NCBI GenBank assembly: GCA_937894495.1 | Contig: CALCRR010000236.1 | Span: 1-15,082 of the forward strand | Length of the DNA stretch: 15,082 nt | Source: an uncultured Ruminococcus sp. | Lineage (GTDB): Bacteria > Bacillota > Clostridia > Oscillospirales > Ruminococcaceae | Reading direction: 5' to 3' | Part shown: positions 5,984 to 12,905 of the stretch, piece by piece | Position numbering within the stretch: position 1 is the stretch's first letter | Layout: each line of letters begins with the position of its first letter | The notes under the pieces: model-generated | Seen by the model: the letters and a program-made list of their open reading frames with translations, nothing else | What the model was told of the DNA's origin: nothing | Database searches by the model: none | Program-made: the position numbers and the translations under genes

Positions 5984-7477
5984 CTATTTATGTATTTCAA
6001 AGTTATTCAGGATATTGTTCATTTCTTCAAGCACGTCATCAAACTCCTGTTCAAACTGCAAAAGCTCGATAGTCACGACCTTGCGGTCATCGACAATAAT
6101 ATAGTAATACCTTTTGTATTCGGGTACAGCAGCATATTCTTCTGTGAGTACCGAGCACGCGCTAATAACAGTATATCCGTTTATTTCTTCAGTTTTAAGG
6201 TCGGTCATTTCCTGATCATACAGCGTTGCAGCTTCTTCGGCTCTGTAAAGAATATCGCTTTCAAGCGTACCGCCGATATACACAGGGTCCGAGCTGTAAC
6301 CCATCCAATCTCCGCCCAGAATGGTTATTTGATAACCCCTGTTGTCATCATTGTCAACAAGGATCCGTTCTCTGCTTGAGCCTTGCCTGTCTTTTTCGAC
6401 CCACATTTCTTCGTCATAATAAAGTATATAATTTGAGCTGTCACCAAGATCATAAACCATATAGCCCATTCCATCGTGAGGGTCTGTAGGTGTTTCCTGA
6501 ACAGTTTCCAACGTTGTATCGGGAGCATCGGTCTCAGGCAGCGTTGTTGTAATTGTAGTTTCCGTAACAGGTGCTTCCGATGACTCTTCTGCTATCGGTT
6601 CGGTGACCTCTGTCGGTGTGCTGCTTTCCTCGACCTGAACGGGTGCTTTGACCTCTAAAGGCTCTTTGTCCTTGCTGCTGTTTACGGCTATTGCAATACC
6701 GCCGCCAATAACTCCAAGTGCGAGTACTCCTGCGATAATTTTTCCTGTGATCGCATTTTTCATTTTACTTCCTCCTGCATTTTTAAGTATTGTATTCGCA
6801 GGGGCAGAAGCAGCCTTTGGCAGATGCAGCGGTATGTCGGGTACGCTGATCTGCTTCGCTTCGGTGCGGAATATTCTTGTAAGGACAGGTATCGGCATAA
6901 TAGCGTGCAGCCTGTCATCGTGTTCTTTTTCGTAGATAAGCACCGCCTCCCTTATCTTTTCTCTGGCGGCGCAAAGGCGGTATTTAACAGTATTCTCGGG
7001 GCAGGACATCTCATCTGCTATCTGCGATACTGTAAGCTGATTGTAATAGTAAAGTATCACAGTCTGCCGCTGGACATCGCTGAGTTCGGTCTCGATGATA
7101 TGCATTATTATCCTTCGTCTTTCCATATCGGTGACATAGTCCTCGGGGATAAATTCCTCATCGGCAAATTCGATACCTTCTTCGAGCTTTTCATCAAGAG
7201 AGCCTAAAGCTTTTCCATGGAAAAACTCCTTGCACTTGTTAGCTGCAATACCGTTTATCCATTTGAGGAAATTTGCCCCGTCATCAAGAGAGTTAAGCTT
7301 CTGATAAGCCGTTATGTAGGTGTTCTGCACAGCGTCCTTTGCATCGTCCTCGCTGTTCAGCATCTTCGAGCAGATAAAGTACACCGAGCGTTTTGAAGCA
7401 TTGTAGAGTTCCTCAAAAGCAGTGCCGTCACCCTTGATCGCCTTTGCGGTAAGCTCCCGCCATTTTTCATCAGTCAT
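5984..7477 (-). CDS. ECF sigma factor fused to a transmembrane and extracellular domain
   Basis: Numbered from the preferred start, the N-terminal ~185 residues form an ECF sigma-70 factor: region 2 at about 17-83 (GTAFEELYNASKRSVYFIC, DAVQNTYITAYQKL, FLKWINGIAANKC) and region 4 at about 123-177 (LSDVQRQTVILYYYNQLTVSQ, ENTVKYRLCAAREKI). A single membrane span follows at about 246-266 (IIAGVLALGVIGGGIAIAV), then a Thr/Ser/Glu/Pro-rich linker of about 65 residues and a 160-residue outer domain. This puts promoter recognition inside and a sensor outside in one chain, a layout I know from ruminococci and related clostridia. The ATG at 7477 has AAGGA eight bases upstream; an in-frame ATG at 7504 (506 aa) lacks a site. 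Its target genes are not evident; it may control its own promoter. Confidence 0.9.
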   Translation of the reverse strand: MTDEKWRELTAKAIKGDGTAFEELYNASKRSVYFICSKMLNSEDDAKDAVQNTYITAYQKLNSLDDGANFLKWINGIAANKCKEFFHGKALGSLDEKLEEGIEFADEEFIPEDYVTDMERRRIIMHIIETELSDVQRQTVILYYYNQLTVSQIADEMSCPENTVKYRLCAAREKIREAVLIYEKEHDDRLHAIMPIPVLTRIFRTEAKQISVPDIPLHLPKAASAPANTILKNAGGSKMKNAITGKIIAGVLALGVIGGGIAIAVNSSKDKEPLEVKAPVQVEESSTPTEVTEPIAEESSEAPVTETTITTTLPETDAPDTTLETVQETPTDPHDGMGYMVYDLGDSSNYILYYDEEMWVEKDRQGSSRERILVDNDDNRGYQITILGGDWMGYSSDPVYIGGTLESDILYRAEEAATLYDQEMTDLKTEEINGYTVISACSVLTEEYAAVPEYKRYYYIIVDDRKVVTIELLQFEQEFDDVLEEMNNILNNFEIHK

Positions 7478-7661
7478 AGTATTCTTCCTTTCGTTATCCG
7501 ACATTTGCTTTTTGGCTTTCAGCCCTGCATAACAGTATGAAAGCAGAGGGCGGTTTGGTTGGATAATTTGAGAAAATTTTTGCTTTCTCTTTTATGCACA
7601 AAATATCTTATTGAAATTTGTCGTAATTATCTAAATGCCATTGTTTTTAGAAGTCGCTTTT
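7478..7661 (-). other. Long 5' leader of the sigma-factor gene
   Basis: About 180 untranslated bases separate the promoter at 7669-7697 from the start at 7477. The distal part is AT-rich. Nearer the start GCCCTCTGC pairs with GCAGGGC (around 7528-7554) to form a hairpin with a two-base bulge. No known riboswitch was recognised. Translational control is possible but not shown. Confidence 0.45.
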
Positions 7662-7668
7662 CTGAATT

Positions 7669-7697
7669 ATTATACCATATAATTCTTTTATATTCAA
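7669..7697 (-). promoter_or_regulatory. Promoter of the sigma-factor operon
   Basis: Minus strand TTGAAT (7692-7697), 17-base spacer ending in TGG, TATAAT (7669-7674). The TGN just before TATAAT makes it an extended -10 promoter. It lies directly after the terminator at 7703-7740. Confidence 0.8.
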
Positions 7698-7702
7698 TAC
7701 TG

Positions 7703-7740
7703 GTAAAAAAAAGAGCCCACCGTGGTGAGCTCTTAAAAAA
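7703..7740 (-). terminator. Terminator after the 103-aa gene
   Basis: Minus strand: A/T tract, AAGAGCTCACC, ACGG-type small loop, GGTGGGCTCTT, then eight T. The stem (7712-7734) is a near copy of 4051-4073 and 8176-8198 with two changed loop bases that lengthen the pairing. Confidence 0.88.
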
Positions 7741-7764
7741 GTGATTATAGATCTCATAATTCTC

Positions 7765-8076
7765 CTAACTGTTCCTGATATTCATAGCTAACTGGACTAC
7801 AGCTGCTTCATCCAGATCAAAGCCAAGACTTTTACCGATTATTCCCCTATCGTCGTTCTCATCTCTGAACGTAAGCTCGTAGACTTCCCAGTTATCAGGA
7901 TAACCTGAGGAGCGCTGTGTGCCTTCTGCCCACTTTGTTACATATAGTCCCGTGTTATTCCTGATTCTGAACCTGTAATCAAATCCGCAACCGCAATAAT
8001 GATAGTCAGCGTGGAGACACTCCCCTATCAGTCTTGTCGTCTCGATCCTTAACGTGGTTGCTCCGTATCCGTACAT
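7765..8076 (-). CDS. Hypothetical protein, 103 aa
   Basis: No family recognised. The product starts MYGYGATTLRIETTRLIGEC, contains a Cys-containing beta-rich part (CLHADYHYCGCGFDYRFRI; cysteines at about 20, 28 and 30) and ends in a helix (LDEAAVVQLAMNIRNS). The cysteines are too few and unevenly spaced to call a zinc site. AGGAGG precedes the ATG by eight bases. It is a single-gene unit with the shared leader module upstream and a strong terminator downstream. Confidence 0.78.
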   Translation of the reverse strand: MYGYGATTLRIETTRLIGECLHADYHYCGCGFDYRFRIRNNTGLYVTKWAEGTQRSSGYPDNWEVYELTFRDENDDRGIIGKSLGFDLDEAAVVQLAMNIRNS

Positions 8077-8102
8077 AGTGTTTCCTCCTAAAATTGTATT
8101 TT

Positions 8103-8173
8103 GATCTAATTCTGACTCCAGTCATCAAAAAAGATCTTAATACTATTATAATTGATATCTTGCATAAACAAAA
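8103..8173 (-). promoter_or_regulatory. Shared promoter-leader module, copy 3
   Basis: Minus strand: TTTTGT (8168-8173, inside the T-tract of the upstream terminator), 17-base spacer, TATAAT (8145-8150), discriminator AGTATTAA, GATC (8133-8136), core GATGACTGGAGTCA, GATC (8103-8106). GATCT and AGATC at the ends could also pair. It drives the 103-aa gene. Confidence 0.7.
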
Positions 8174-8198
8174 AAAGAGCCCACCGCAGTGAGCTCTT
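8170..8198 (-). terminator. Terminator after the HipA-like gene
   Basis: Minus strand AAGAGCTCACTGCGGTGGG-type hairpin (8176-8198) followed by seven T, nine bases after the HipA-like stop. The stem-loop is identical to 4051-4073. Confidence 0.9.
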
Positions 8199-8206
8199 CG
8201 CACAAA

Positions 8207-9253
8207 TTACTGTCTTATTATCATTCTGTATCTCTCAAAAATAAGCTTTGTCACATATTCCTTGTCAACGTCAAGGTCGATCGAAGCCGCAATCTCGTCA
8301 AGCGTTTCCTTGCTTATCTCAGGAATAAATTCAGAAAACTCCTGATGCTCGGCGATCACCTCATTAAATAAGTTTATCAATAGGTCATTATCGCTTGGCA
8401 TTTTAGGATATCCTCTTGAAACAAGTGCCATGTTATGGTCAAAGCAGGGTGCTGCTCCGATGATCTTACCAGTATCGGGCTCCCTCAGAAGTCCGAAATT
8501 AGCTGTGTGTCTGTCAGGATTCAAACAAATCGTATCCAGAAAGATCATCTGGATATAGTCCTTGATAGCATCGGGACACAGAGTTTCCAGAGTTCTGATA
8601 ACGTCCTCATAGTCTTCATTATCTCCCATAAAGGTGAATGCAGGTTCAAAAATGACTGTTCCAGCGTCGGTGAAGTCTTTTGAGATAACGCAGTCCTCGC
8701 CAAGGGTATACTCTGCCATGTTCATTCCAAGCATTTTTCCGAGTTTGAAGATAAAGACCTCTGAAAACTGTTCTTCCTTGTTGGCCTGCTTATACATCTG
8801 CCATTTGCCGTCGATGAGCTTCCAGCATTTCTCGAAGCTTCCGACATTGGTAAGCTCTGGAGTACGGCTGTTCTTGTGATTTGCGGCATTGTTAAAGCTG
8901 TCATAGGTTCCTTTAAGAGCCAGTTCGGAAAAATAATCGTCGCTGAAACGAACATCATCGTAGGTTAGATCACTGTCAAGCGGTTTTATCCAGTAGGTGT
9001 CAGTGATAGTAGCGGCGTTAACGTTCAGTACCGTAGAGATGTCATCACGCTCCCTGAGCCTCAATGCCTTTTTCAGCAGCCTTGAATTGGCTCTGTGGGA
9101 GTCGATCGCTCTGGTTTCAAGCCAGAGGTCAACACTATGGACCCTTTTCAGAAACAAAGGCAGCAGTGCATCATTTATAATAGTCAGTTCACCGTTTTCC
9201 CATTTGGCTGTAATTTCGTCTTTGGACATGATATAGCAGTCTGCCAGGTTCAT
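8207..9253 (-). CDS. HipA-type serine/threonine kinase, 348 aa
   Basis: HipA-family proteins are protein kinases; E. coli HipA phosphorylates GltX and causes persistence. The catalytic loop is intact: N245-P-D247-R248-H249-T-A-N252-F-G254, with Asp247 the predicted base and Asn252 a metal ligand. F271-D272-H matches the DFG-equivalent metal-binding Asp. A glycine-containing nucleotide loop is likely near residues 135-140 (LTNVGSFEK), with Lys145-155 candidates for the ATP lysine. At 348 aa it is shorter than HipA (about 440), lacking the typical N-subdomain 1, as in CtkA-type relatives. No HipB-like antitoxin gene is next to it. It has its own promoter at 9292-9320 and GGAGG seven bases before ATG, yet may also receive read-through from the 11275 operon. 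Confidence 0.85.
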   Translation of the reverse strand: MNLADCYIMSKDEITAKWENGELTIINDALLPLFLKRVHSVDLWLETRAIDSHRANSRLLKKALRLRERDDISTVLNVNAATITDTYWIKPLDSDLTYDDVRFSDDYFSELALKGTYDSFNNAANHKNSRTPELTNVGSFEKCWKLIDGKWQMYKQANKEEQFSEVFIFKLGKMLGMNMAEYTLGEDCVISKDFTDAGTVIFEPAFTFMGDNEDYEDVIRTLETLCPDAIKDYIQMIFLDTICLNPDRHTANFGLLREPDTGKIIGAAPCFDHNMALVSRGYPKMPSDNDLLINLFNEVIAEHQEFSEFIPEISKETLDEIAASIDLDVDKEYVTKLIFERYRMIIRQ

Positions 9254-9291
9254 AGTCTATCCTCCTCCCTCGCATATTTTGCTATGCTCCT

Positions 9292-9320
9292 ATTTTACCA
9301 TAAAAAAGGTCCATAGTCAA
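9292..9320 (-). promoter_or_regulatory. Promoter of the HipA-like gene
   Basis: Minus strand TTGACT (9315-9320), 17-base spacer, TAAAAT (9292-9297), about 38 bases before the ATG. No terminator lies between the preceding gene and this promoter. Confidence 0.7.
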
Positions 9321-9327
9321 TAATTTT

Positions 9328-9678
9328 TCAAAGTTTTCTCCCACATATCGGACAGAACTCAATAAGAAAAGCTGCTCTGGTGGGAACATTTTTCAGACTG
9401 CATTCAGCATTATTCGGGCAAGGGACGCATTCTGTTTCAAGTGTCCTCACCTGACCTGATTCACCTGTGTTGATGAATATCTTTGTTTCCGTAGTCTCGC
9501 CGATCATGACCTTACCGCCTTTACAGAAGCTGCATGGATCAGAGGGATTGTTCATAGCATCAGTATTCTGAGCTTCCAGTGCATCTGCTACCCTTTTTAG
9601 CTGTTTTGCCACTTCAGGCATTGTTCTCAGCAAGAAATGCTGTCCTATCTTCGTATTTTGAAATGGTGTTCCGTTCAT
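9328..9678 (-). CDS. Zinc-ribbon-like Cys-rich protein, 116 aa
   Basis: Three CxxC knuckles are visible: C49-S-F-C52, C84-V-P-C87 (with Cys93 nearby) and C109-P-I-C112, the last in the ending FCPICGRKL that is common in small zinc-ribbon proteins of phages and plasmids. The N-terminal 40 residues are helical (MPEVAKQLKRVADALEAQ). It probably binds one or two zinc ions and may contact nucleic acid or protein; this is inference. GGAGG lies seven bases before the ATG, inside the 3' end of the preceding interrupted gene, so the two are coupled. It is the fourth gene of the 11275 operon. Confidence 0.8.
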   Translation of the reverse strand: MNGTPFQNTKIGQHFLLRTMPEVAKQLKRVADALEAQNTDAMNNPSDPCSFCKGGKVMIGETTETKIFINTGESGQVRTLETECVPCPNNAECSLKNVPTRAAFLIEFCPICGRKL

Positions 9679-9680
9679 TG

Positions 9681-10013
9681 TTAGTCCTCCCCTATCGCAT
9701 CTGCTACATCATGAAGATTGAATCCGAAATAGTCTACCAAAGCTTCTGCAGGGAAGCCCATGTCAATAAGCTTATTGATAGAAGGCTCCTTCTTCTGTTC
9801 CTGCTCACACACATAGTCGATAACACTGTTCAGTATCTTCTCAGCCAGATCGTTCGGTATCTGATGAAAGTCCTGAACATACTCGATGCTGTGAGTTTTA
9901 GGCTCAGCAGTACCCTGCTATATCATTCCCGAGGCGAACTCAACTGCGTTATTGTAGCTTTCATTGGTAAGGTCGATCTCGTAGGTTTTTGTCTCAATTG
10001 CTTTTATTGTCAT
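9681..10013 (-). pseudogene. Hypothetical gene interrupted by in-frame TAG at codon 32
   Basis: From ATG at 10013, with GGAGG seven bases upstream, the frame reads MTIKAIETKTYEIDLTNESY, then to GMI at codon 31. Codon 32 is TAG (9918-9920). The same frame then continues without any other stop for 78 codons (QGTAEPKTHSIEYVQDF... to IGED) and ends in TAA right where the next gene's ribosome binding site lies. The second part has a helical element SINKLIDMGFPAEALVDYF followed by FNLHDVADAI. The upstream reading frame, good start and gene packing show that it was one 110-aa protein. It is a pseudogene by a point mutation, a read-through case or a sequence error. No good internal start follows the TAG. 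Confidence 0.75.
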
Positions 10014-10026
10014 ATCTATTCCTCCA

Positions 10027-10536
10027 TCAGATCATCGGTAGTCTGAAATCCTTAGTGCCGTATTTCATAATAACGTAGTCCTTTACGACACTGTTTGTAT
10101 CAGCCAATACCCTTACAAAAAGCGTTGTTGCCGACTGGATAAGTGTTTTATGCATACTCAAAACGTATCTGTCGAGCCCGGTGTACCAATGAGTGCCGTT
10201 CCCTATCTCCCCAAAAGACTCTCTGATACGAGCCGCAAGAGTCCTGCATAACCTGGTCGATGCTGCATTCCGAGGATCAGTATTATTTTCATTGGTATCA
10301 CTCCAGAATTCTATCCACTCATAGGAAAGCTGGATCAGGTTTGAATAACCTTCTTTAGACTCCTTGATCGCTTCAATGATCGCATCATAGTTGACTGAGT
10401 AGCTGTTTACAGCAAGTTCAAGAGCGTTTATAAGCTGCCCTAAACCTTCCGTATAATTTCCTTCATCAGCTGATACTCTGTATGACACCATCGTATCAAC
10501 AAATGCCTTTTCGTATTCTCTAAGTTCGTTTCTCAT
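10027..10536 (-). CDS. Hypothetical helical protein, 169 aa
   Basis: No family recognised. The product is almost entirely helical, from MRNELREYEKAFVDTMVSY through a Trp-rich middle (YEWIEFWSD) to a final hydrophobic stretch ending KDFRLPMI. No signal peptide or membrane segment is obvious. GGGAGA lies seven bases before the ATG at 10536; an upstream in-frame ATG at 10584 falls within the previous gene and has no site. It is second in the 11275 operon, 16 bases after the first gene and 13 before the interrupted one. Confidence 0.78.
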   Translation of the reverse strand: MRNELREYEKAFVDTMVSYRVSADEGNYTEGLGQLINALELAVNSYSVNYDAIIEAIKESKEGYSNLIQLSYEWIEFWSDTNENNTDPRNAASTRLCRTLAARIRESFGEIGNGTHWYTGLDRYVLSMHKTLIQSATTLFVRVLADTNSVVKDYVIMKYGTKDFRLPMI

Positions 10537-10552
10537 ATTATTATCTCCCTTT

Positions 10553-11275
10553 TTACCACCACGGAACGAATACTGTCTTCCCATCTTCCCAGCTTTCCGT
10601 GAACTCCGAAGATAACCCGCCGAACTCCACCATCTGTTTTACCGTATCATAATCATCACAGAAGCAACAGTTTTCGGGAAGCAGATCCCAGCCGTGACCA
10701 TTAAGCCCCTTGCGCTGGTATGCGACCTTCTCCATCCTGAAAGCATAGACCTCCTCGACTTTCTGTGTCAGATACTTCCCGTCATAGTCATTCTTGTATG
10801 CCGAAGTACAGGTGTAGGTTATCCCAACGTGGCCACCGTCTTCGATTTTAGCTTTCACTTGCCAATAGCCTGTATCCTCCAGTATGAGCTCTTTGCTTTC
10901 ATCGCTACCCGGTGTACTCAATAGTGCTTTTCTAGCCCTTTCATCGTTAGTCCTCATGGACTGATGTGTCTCCCAGTTTCTATAGCTTGAACCTGTACAT
11001 CTGAAAGTATCAGCATACTCCCCTGCCGTTTCAACACTTATAGAGGGGTCGATCATGAGATAAAGGTCTCTCAAAGCTCCCTTCAGGTCAAGATATTTCT
11101 CTTCACTAAAGCATCTGATAGAGTTGTTGAGTGCAGTCTCACACAAATCAGAACACTCGACTTTCTCAAAAGCGATCTTATCTGAAAGCTCATTCTTCCT
11201 CTGATAGTCGATGTGTTCACCAGCCTTAATGTCTTCAGGCTTGCTGATCCTGTAAAGCATCATGTCTAATCCCAT
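10553..11275 (-). CDS. MGLDM-type hypothetical protein, 240 aa
   Basis: The opening MGLDMMLYRISKPED resembles a set of phage and plasmid proteins that begin MGLDMYLY and later carry a 'ev.YwRK.n..h.w' motif; here VEEVYAF, then VAYQRKGLNGHGWDLLPEN fits that place. The function of these proteins is not known to me. A Cys pair (CCFCDD) lies near residue 205. GGAGG is eight bases before the ATG at 11275; longer in-frame readings start in the leader and lack a site. It is the first gene of an operon (10536, 10013, 9678 follow) and carries the shared leader module at 11304-11377. Confidence 0.8.
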   Translation of the reverse strand: MGLDMMLYRISKPEDIKAGEHIDYQRKNELSDKIAFEKVECSDLCETALNNSIRCFSEEKYLDLKGALRDLYLMIDPSISVETAGEYADTFRCTGSSYRNWETHQSMRTNDERARKALLSTPGSDESKELILEDTGYWQVKAKIEDGGHVGITYTCTSAYKNDYDGKYLTQKVEEVYAFRMEKVAYQRKGLNGHGWDLLPENCCFCDDYDTVKQMVEFGGLSSEFTESWEDGKTVFVPWW

Positions 11276-11303
11276 ATGTTGTTCCTCCGTTAAATATAGA
11301 TTT

Positions 11304-11377
11304 GATCTGTTATAATGACTCCAATTATCATCAAATAGATCTAATGGGATTATAGCTGAAAGCAATAACAATCAAAA
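11304..11377 (-). promoter_or_regulatory. Shared promoter-leader module, copy 4 (operon 11275)
   Basis: Minus strand: TTTTGA (11372-11377, in the terminator T-tract), 17-base spacer, TATAAT (11349-11354), discriminator CCCATTA, GATC (11338-11341), core GATAATTGGAGTCATTAT, GATC (11304-11307). Here ATAAT and ATTAT pair around TGGAGTC, keeping the hairpin although the stem bases differ from copies 1 and 3. Confidence 0.7.
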
Positions 11378-11401
11378 AAGCCCCGCATCGCTGCAGGGCT
11401 T
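11374..11401 (-). terminator. Terminator after the six-gene acidic operon
   Basis: Minus strand AAGCCCTGC, loop AGCGAT, GCGGGGCTT, then six T. It begins 12 bases after the stop of 11414-11947. Confidence 0.88.
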
Positions 11402-11413
11402 ATACTTATCATA

Positions 11414-11947
11414 CTAACTGTCTGAAAGCGCTTTATTCACATCATCTCTGTAAAACCTATACTTCTTTGTATAGTCCTCATCATATGGATCCCCATAGAC
11501 ATAAAGGCTAACGGTGTCCTCAGTTTCATCGGTATCAAGAAGCTCCTTACACTTAGTTTCAGCAAATGCAAGGTCGATCTCCTGGCCCTCGATGTCCTTC
11601 GGCTTGAGCATTATCCCAACAGAAGGATTCGCTGCATCAGTCCCGGCATAAGCCACAAGCTGTCCTGCAGGTGTGTCTACAGCGATCTCAGGTTTCAGAA
11701 GTCCCCATCTTTCAAGTGTGTCCATTAGCTTATCAGCCAATAAATCATAGTCGCTGCCGTAGATATTGGCAGCTTCTTCGGGGTCAAGATCCTCATCTTC
11801 GTCTCTCTCCGAATTAGGGATAACGATTCCCCTCTCATTGAGGAAATCCTCAAATATGTCGATCAGCTGTCCTTTGAACTCTGAAAGCTGGGTCAGTTTC
11901 TCTTCTTCGGTACAAGTTCTTATATCCTTGATCTTAAAGTTTGCCAT
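11414..11947 (-). CDS. Acidic hypothetical protein, 177 aa
   Basis: No family recognised. It is strongly acidic, with a run SERDEDEDLDPEEAANIYG near residues 46-64 and further clusters (LLDTDETEDTV, YGDPYDEDYTKK). The N-terminal half appears helical; the second half alternates strand and helix. AGGAGG or GGAGG lies eight bases before ATG, and the preceding gene's TGA is just upstream. Last gene of the 13740-11414 operon, followed at once by a terminator. Confidence 0.78.
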   Translation of the reverse strand: MANFKIKDIRTCTEEEKLTQLSEFKGQLIDIFEDFLNERGIVIPNSERDEDEDLDPEEAANIYGSDYDLLADKLMDTLERWGLLKPEIAVDTPAGQLVAYAGTDAANPSVGIMLKPKDIEGQEIDLAFAETKCKELLDTDETEDTVSLYVYGDPYDEDYTKKYRFYRDDVNKALSDS

Positions 11948-11950
11948 AAG

Positions 11951-12259
11951 TCATTCCTCCTCATCTTCCTGATAACAAAAAACATGATCGGAAATGATAT
12001 CGTCGAGCATCCAGCTCCAGGAATCGTCATTTTCTAGCCTGTCTTCGTACTCAACGCAGATATCGAGTATCTCCTCTTCAGTCACCTTTGTTTCGTCAAT
12101 GGAATCATCTTCCTCCAGCTTGTTTTTTACATCCTGAAGGTGATACTGTCTATCGACAGCTTTCATTACCTCGAAAGCGTCCTGATCACTCAGAAATACA
12201 GTCGGTACGCCTTCCCTTTCGATCAGATATCCGTCTTTGGTCTTTGTAATATCCGCCAT
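11951..12259 (-). CDS. Very acidic hypothetical protein, 102 aa
   Basis: About a third of the residues are Asp or Glu, against only about nine Lys and Arg (LEEDDSIDETKVTEEEI; EYEDRLENDDS; final QEDEEE). The N-terminus (MADITKTKDGYLIEREGVPT) looks beta-rich and the rest helical. GGAGG lies eight bases before the ATG. Such charge is seen in DNA-mimic proteins, including some antirestriction factors, but no ArdA-type signature was recognised, so that is only a hypothesis. Fifth gene of its operon. Confidence 0.75.
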   Translation of the reverse strand: MADITKTKDGYLIEREGVPTVFLSDQDAFEVMKAVDRQYHLQDVKNKLEEDDSIDETKVTEEEILDICVEYEDRLENDDSWSWMLDDIISDHVFCYQEDEEE

Positions 12260-12262
12260 ATG

Positions 12263-12517
12263 TCATTCCTCCAAACTCTTAATAAGCTCACTCATCGACA
12301 TCAGTTCTTCGATAGTAATTATTCTGTACTTGTTGGTCCACATGCTGCGCTCGTTATAGACAGTAGCCGTGTTATTGGTAAAGGACACATCTCCGCAGTC
12401 GTCCCAGTTGTCTATGCGAGCGTTCATCTCAAGGAAAGCAGCACGGTAGCTGTCAAAGACCTCGATTTGAATATTATCGCCCATCTCGGAAGAAATAAGG
12501 AAATAGTTATTCGTCAT
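12263..12517 (-). CDS. Small hypothetical protein, 84 aa
   Basis: The preferred start is MTNNYFLISSEMGDNIQI at 12517, with GGAG nine bases upstream; an ATG at 12526 directly abuts that site and longer readings have none. The start overlaps the end of the preceding gene by 11 bases, indicating coupling. The protein looks alpha/beta (IEVFDSYRAAFLEMNARID, then TNNTATVYNE, then IITIEELMSM) and has no recognised domain. Fourth in the operon. Confidence 0.72.
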   Translation of the reverse strand: MTNNYFLISSEMGDNIQIEVFDSYRAAFLEMNARIDNWDDCGDVSFTNNTATVYNERSMWTNKYRIITIEELMSMSELIKSLEE

Positions 12518-12893
12518 TGCAATCATCTCCGTAAAGAATATTGAAAAACTTGTCGTATTCTTCGCTATCCTCATCAGACTCAATACTCCAATCATCAGGA
12601 AGCGTCTGTGCGAGATCAAGATAATCGGGCGTGATCTTTTTAGGCTCCTCTGTCTGACACCACACAGCAATGTGATACTCAGCGCATTGAATGATGCAAA
12701 CGTATCTGCTGCTGAAAGCATCTGAATCAAAGCTTATCCTCTCAACATTATTGGGAGAAAGCTCTCTGTCGGTAATGACCGAAATAGCCATCGCCTTCAC
12801 TACGTCCTGCATACGAGCATCACTTTCTACAAGGTATTCATCGACTTCTTCAGCGCACTCGTTGCAGCTTACAAAAATTCTGTACTGACTCAT
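12507..12893 (-). CDS. Acidic hypothetical protein, 128 aa
   Basis: No family recognised. It opens MSQYRIFVSCNECAEEVDEY, contains two hydrophobic strands (RYVCIIQC, YHIAVWCQ) and ends in an acidic stretch (DDWSIESDEDSEEYDKFF, then GDDCNDE). Five or six cysteines are scattered rather than paired as a zinc site, apart from C10-N-E-C13. AAGGAGA lies seven bases before ATG. Third gene of the operon; its last bases overlap the next gene. Confidence 0.75.
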   Translation of the reverse strand: MSQYRIFVSCNECAEEVDEYLVESDARMQDVVKAMAISVITDRELSPNNVERISFDSDAFSSRYVCIIQCAEYHIAVWCQTEEPKKITPDYLDLAQTLPDDWSIESDEDSEEYDKFFNILYGDDCNDE

Positions 12894-12905
12894 AAGTTTA
12901 TCTCC

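Noticed and set aside
6824..7207. Plus-strand ORF opposite the sigma-factor gene
   Set aside because: It is a shadow of the strongly supported sigma-factor reading frame and has no ribosome binding site. The same applies to the other long plus-strand frames opposite the minus-strand genes.
9918..9920. Pyrrolysine-type recoding of the TAG codon
   Set aside because: No tRNA or pyl gene is visible here, and a single TAG is better explained by mutation or sequence error. I left it as an open alternative, not a call.
10536..11371. Longer readings of the genes starting at 11275 and 10536
   Set aside because: The extra codons lie in the leader module or the previous gene. GGAGG or GGGAGA sites clearly mark the shorter starts.
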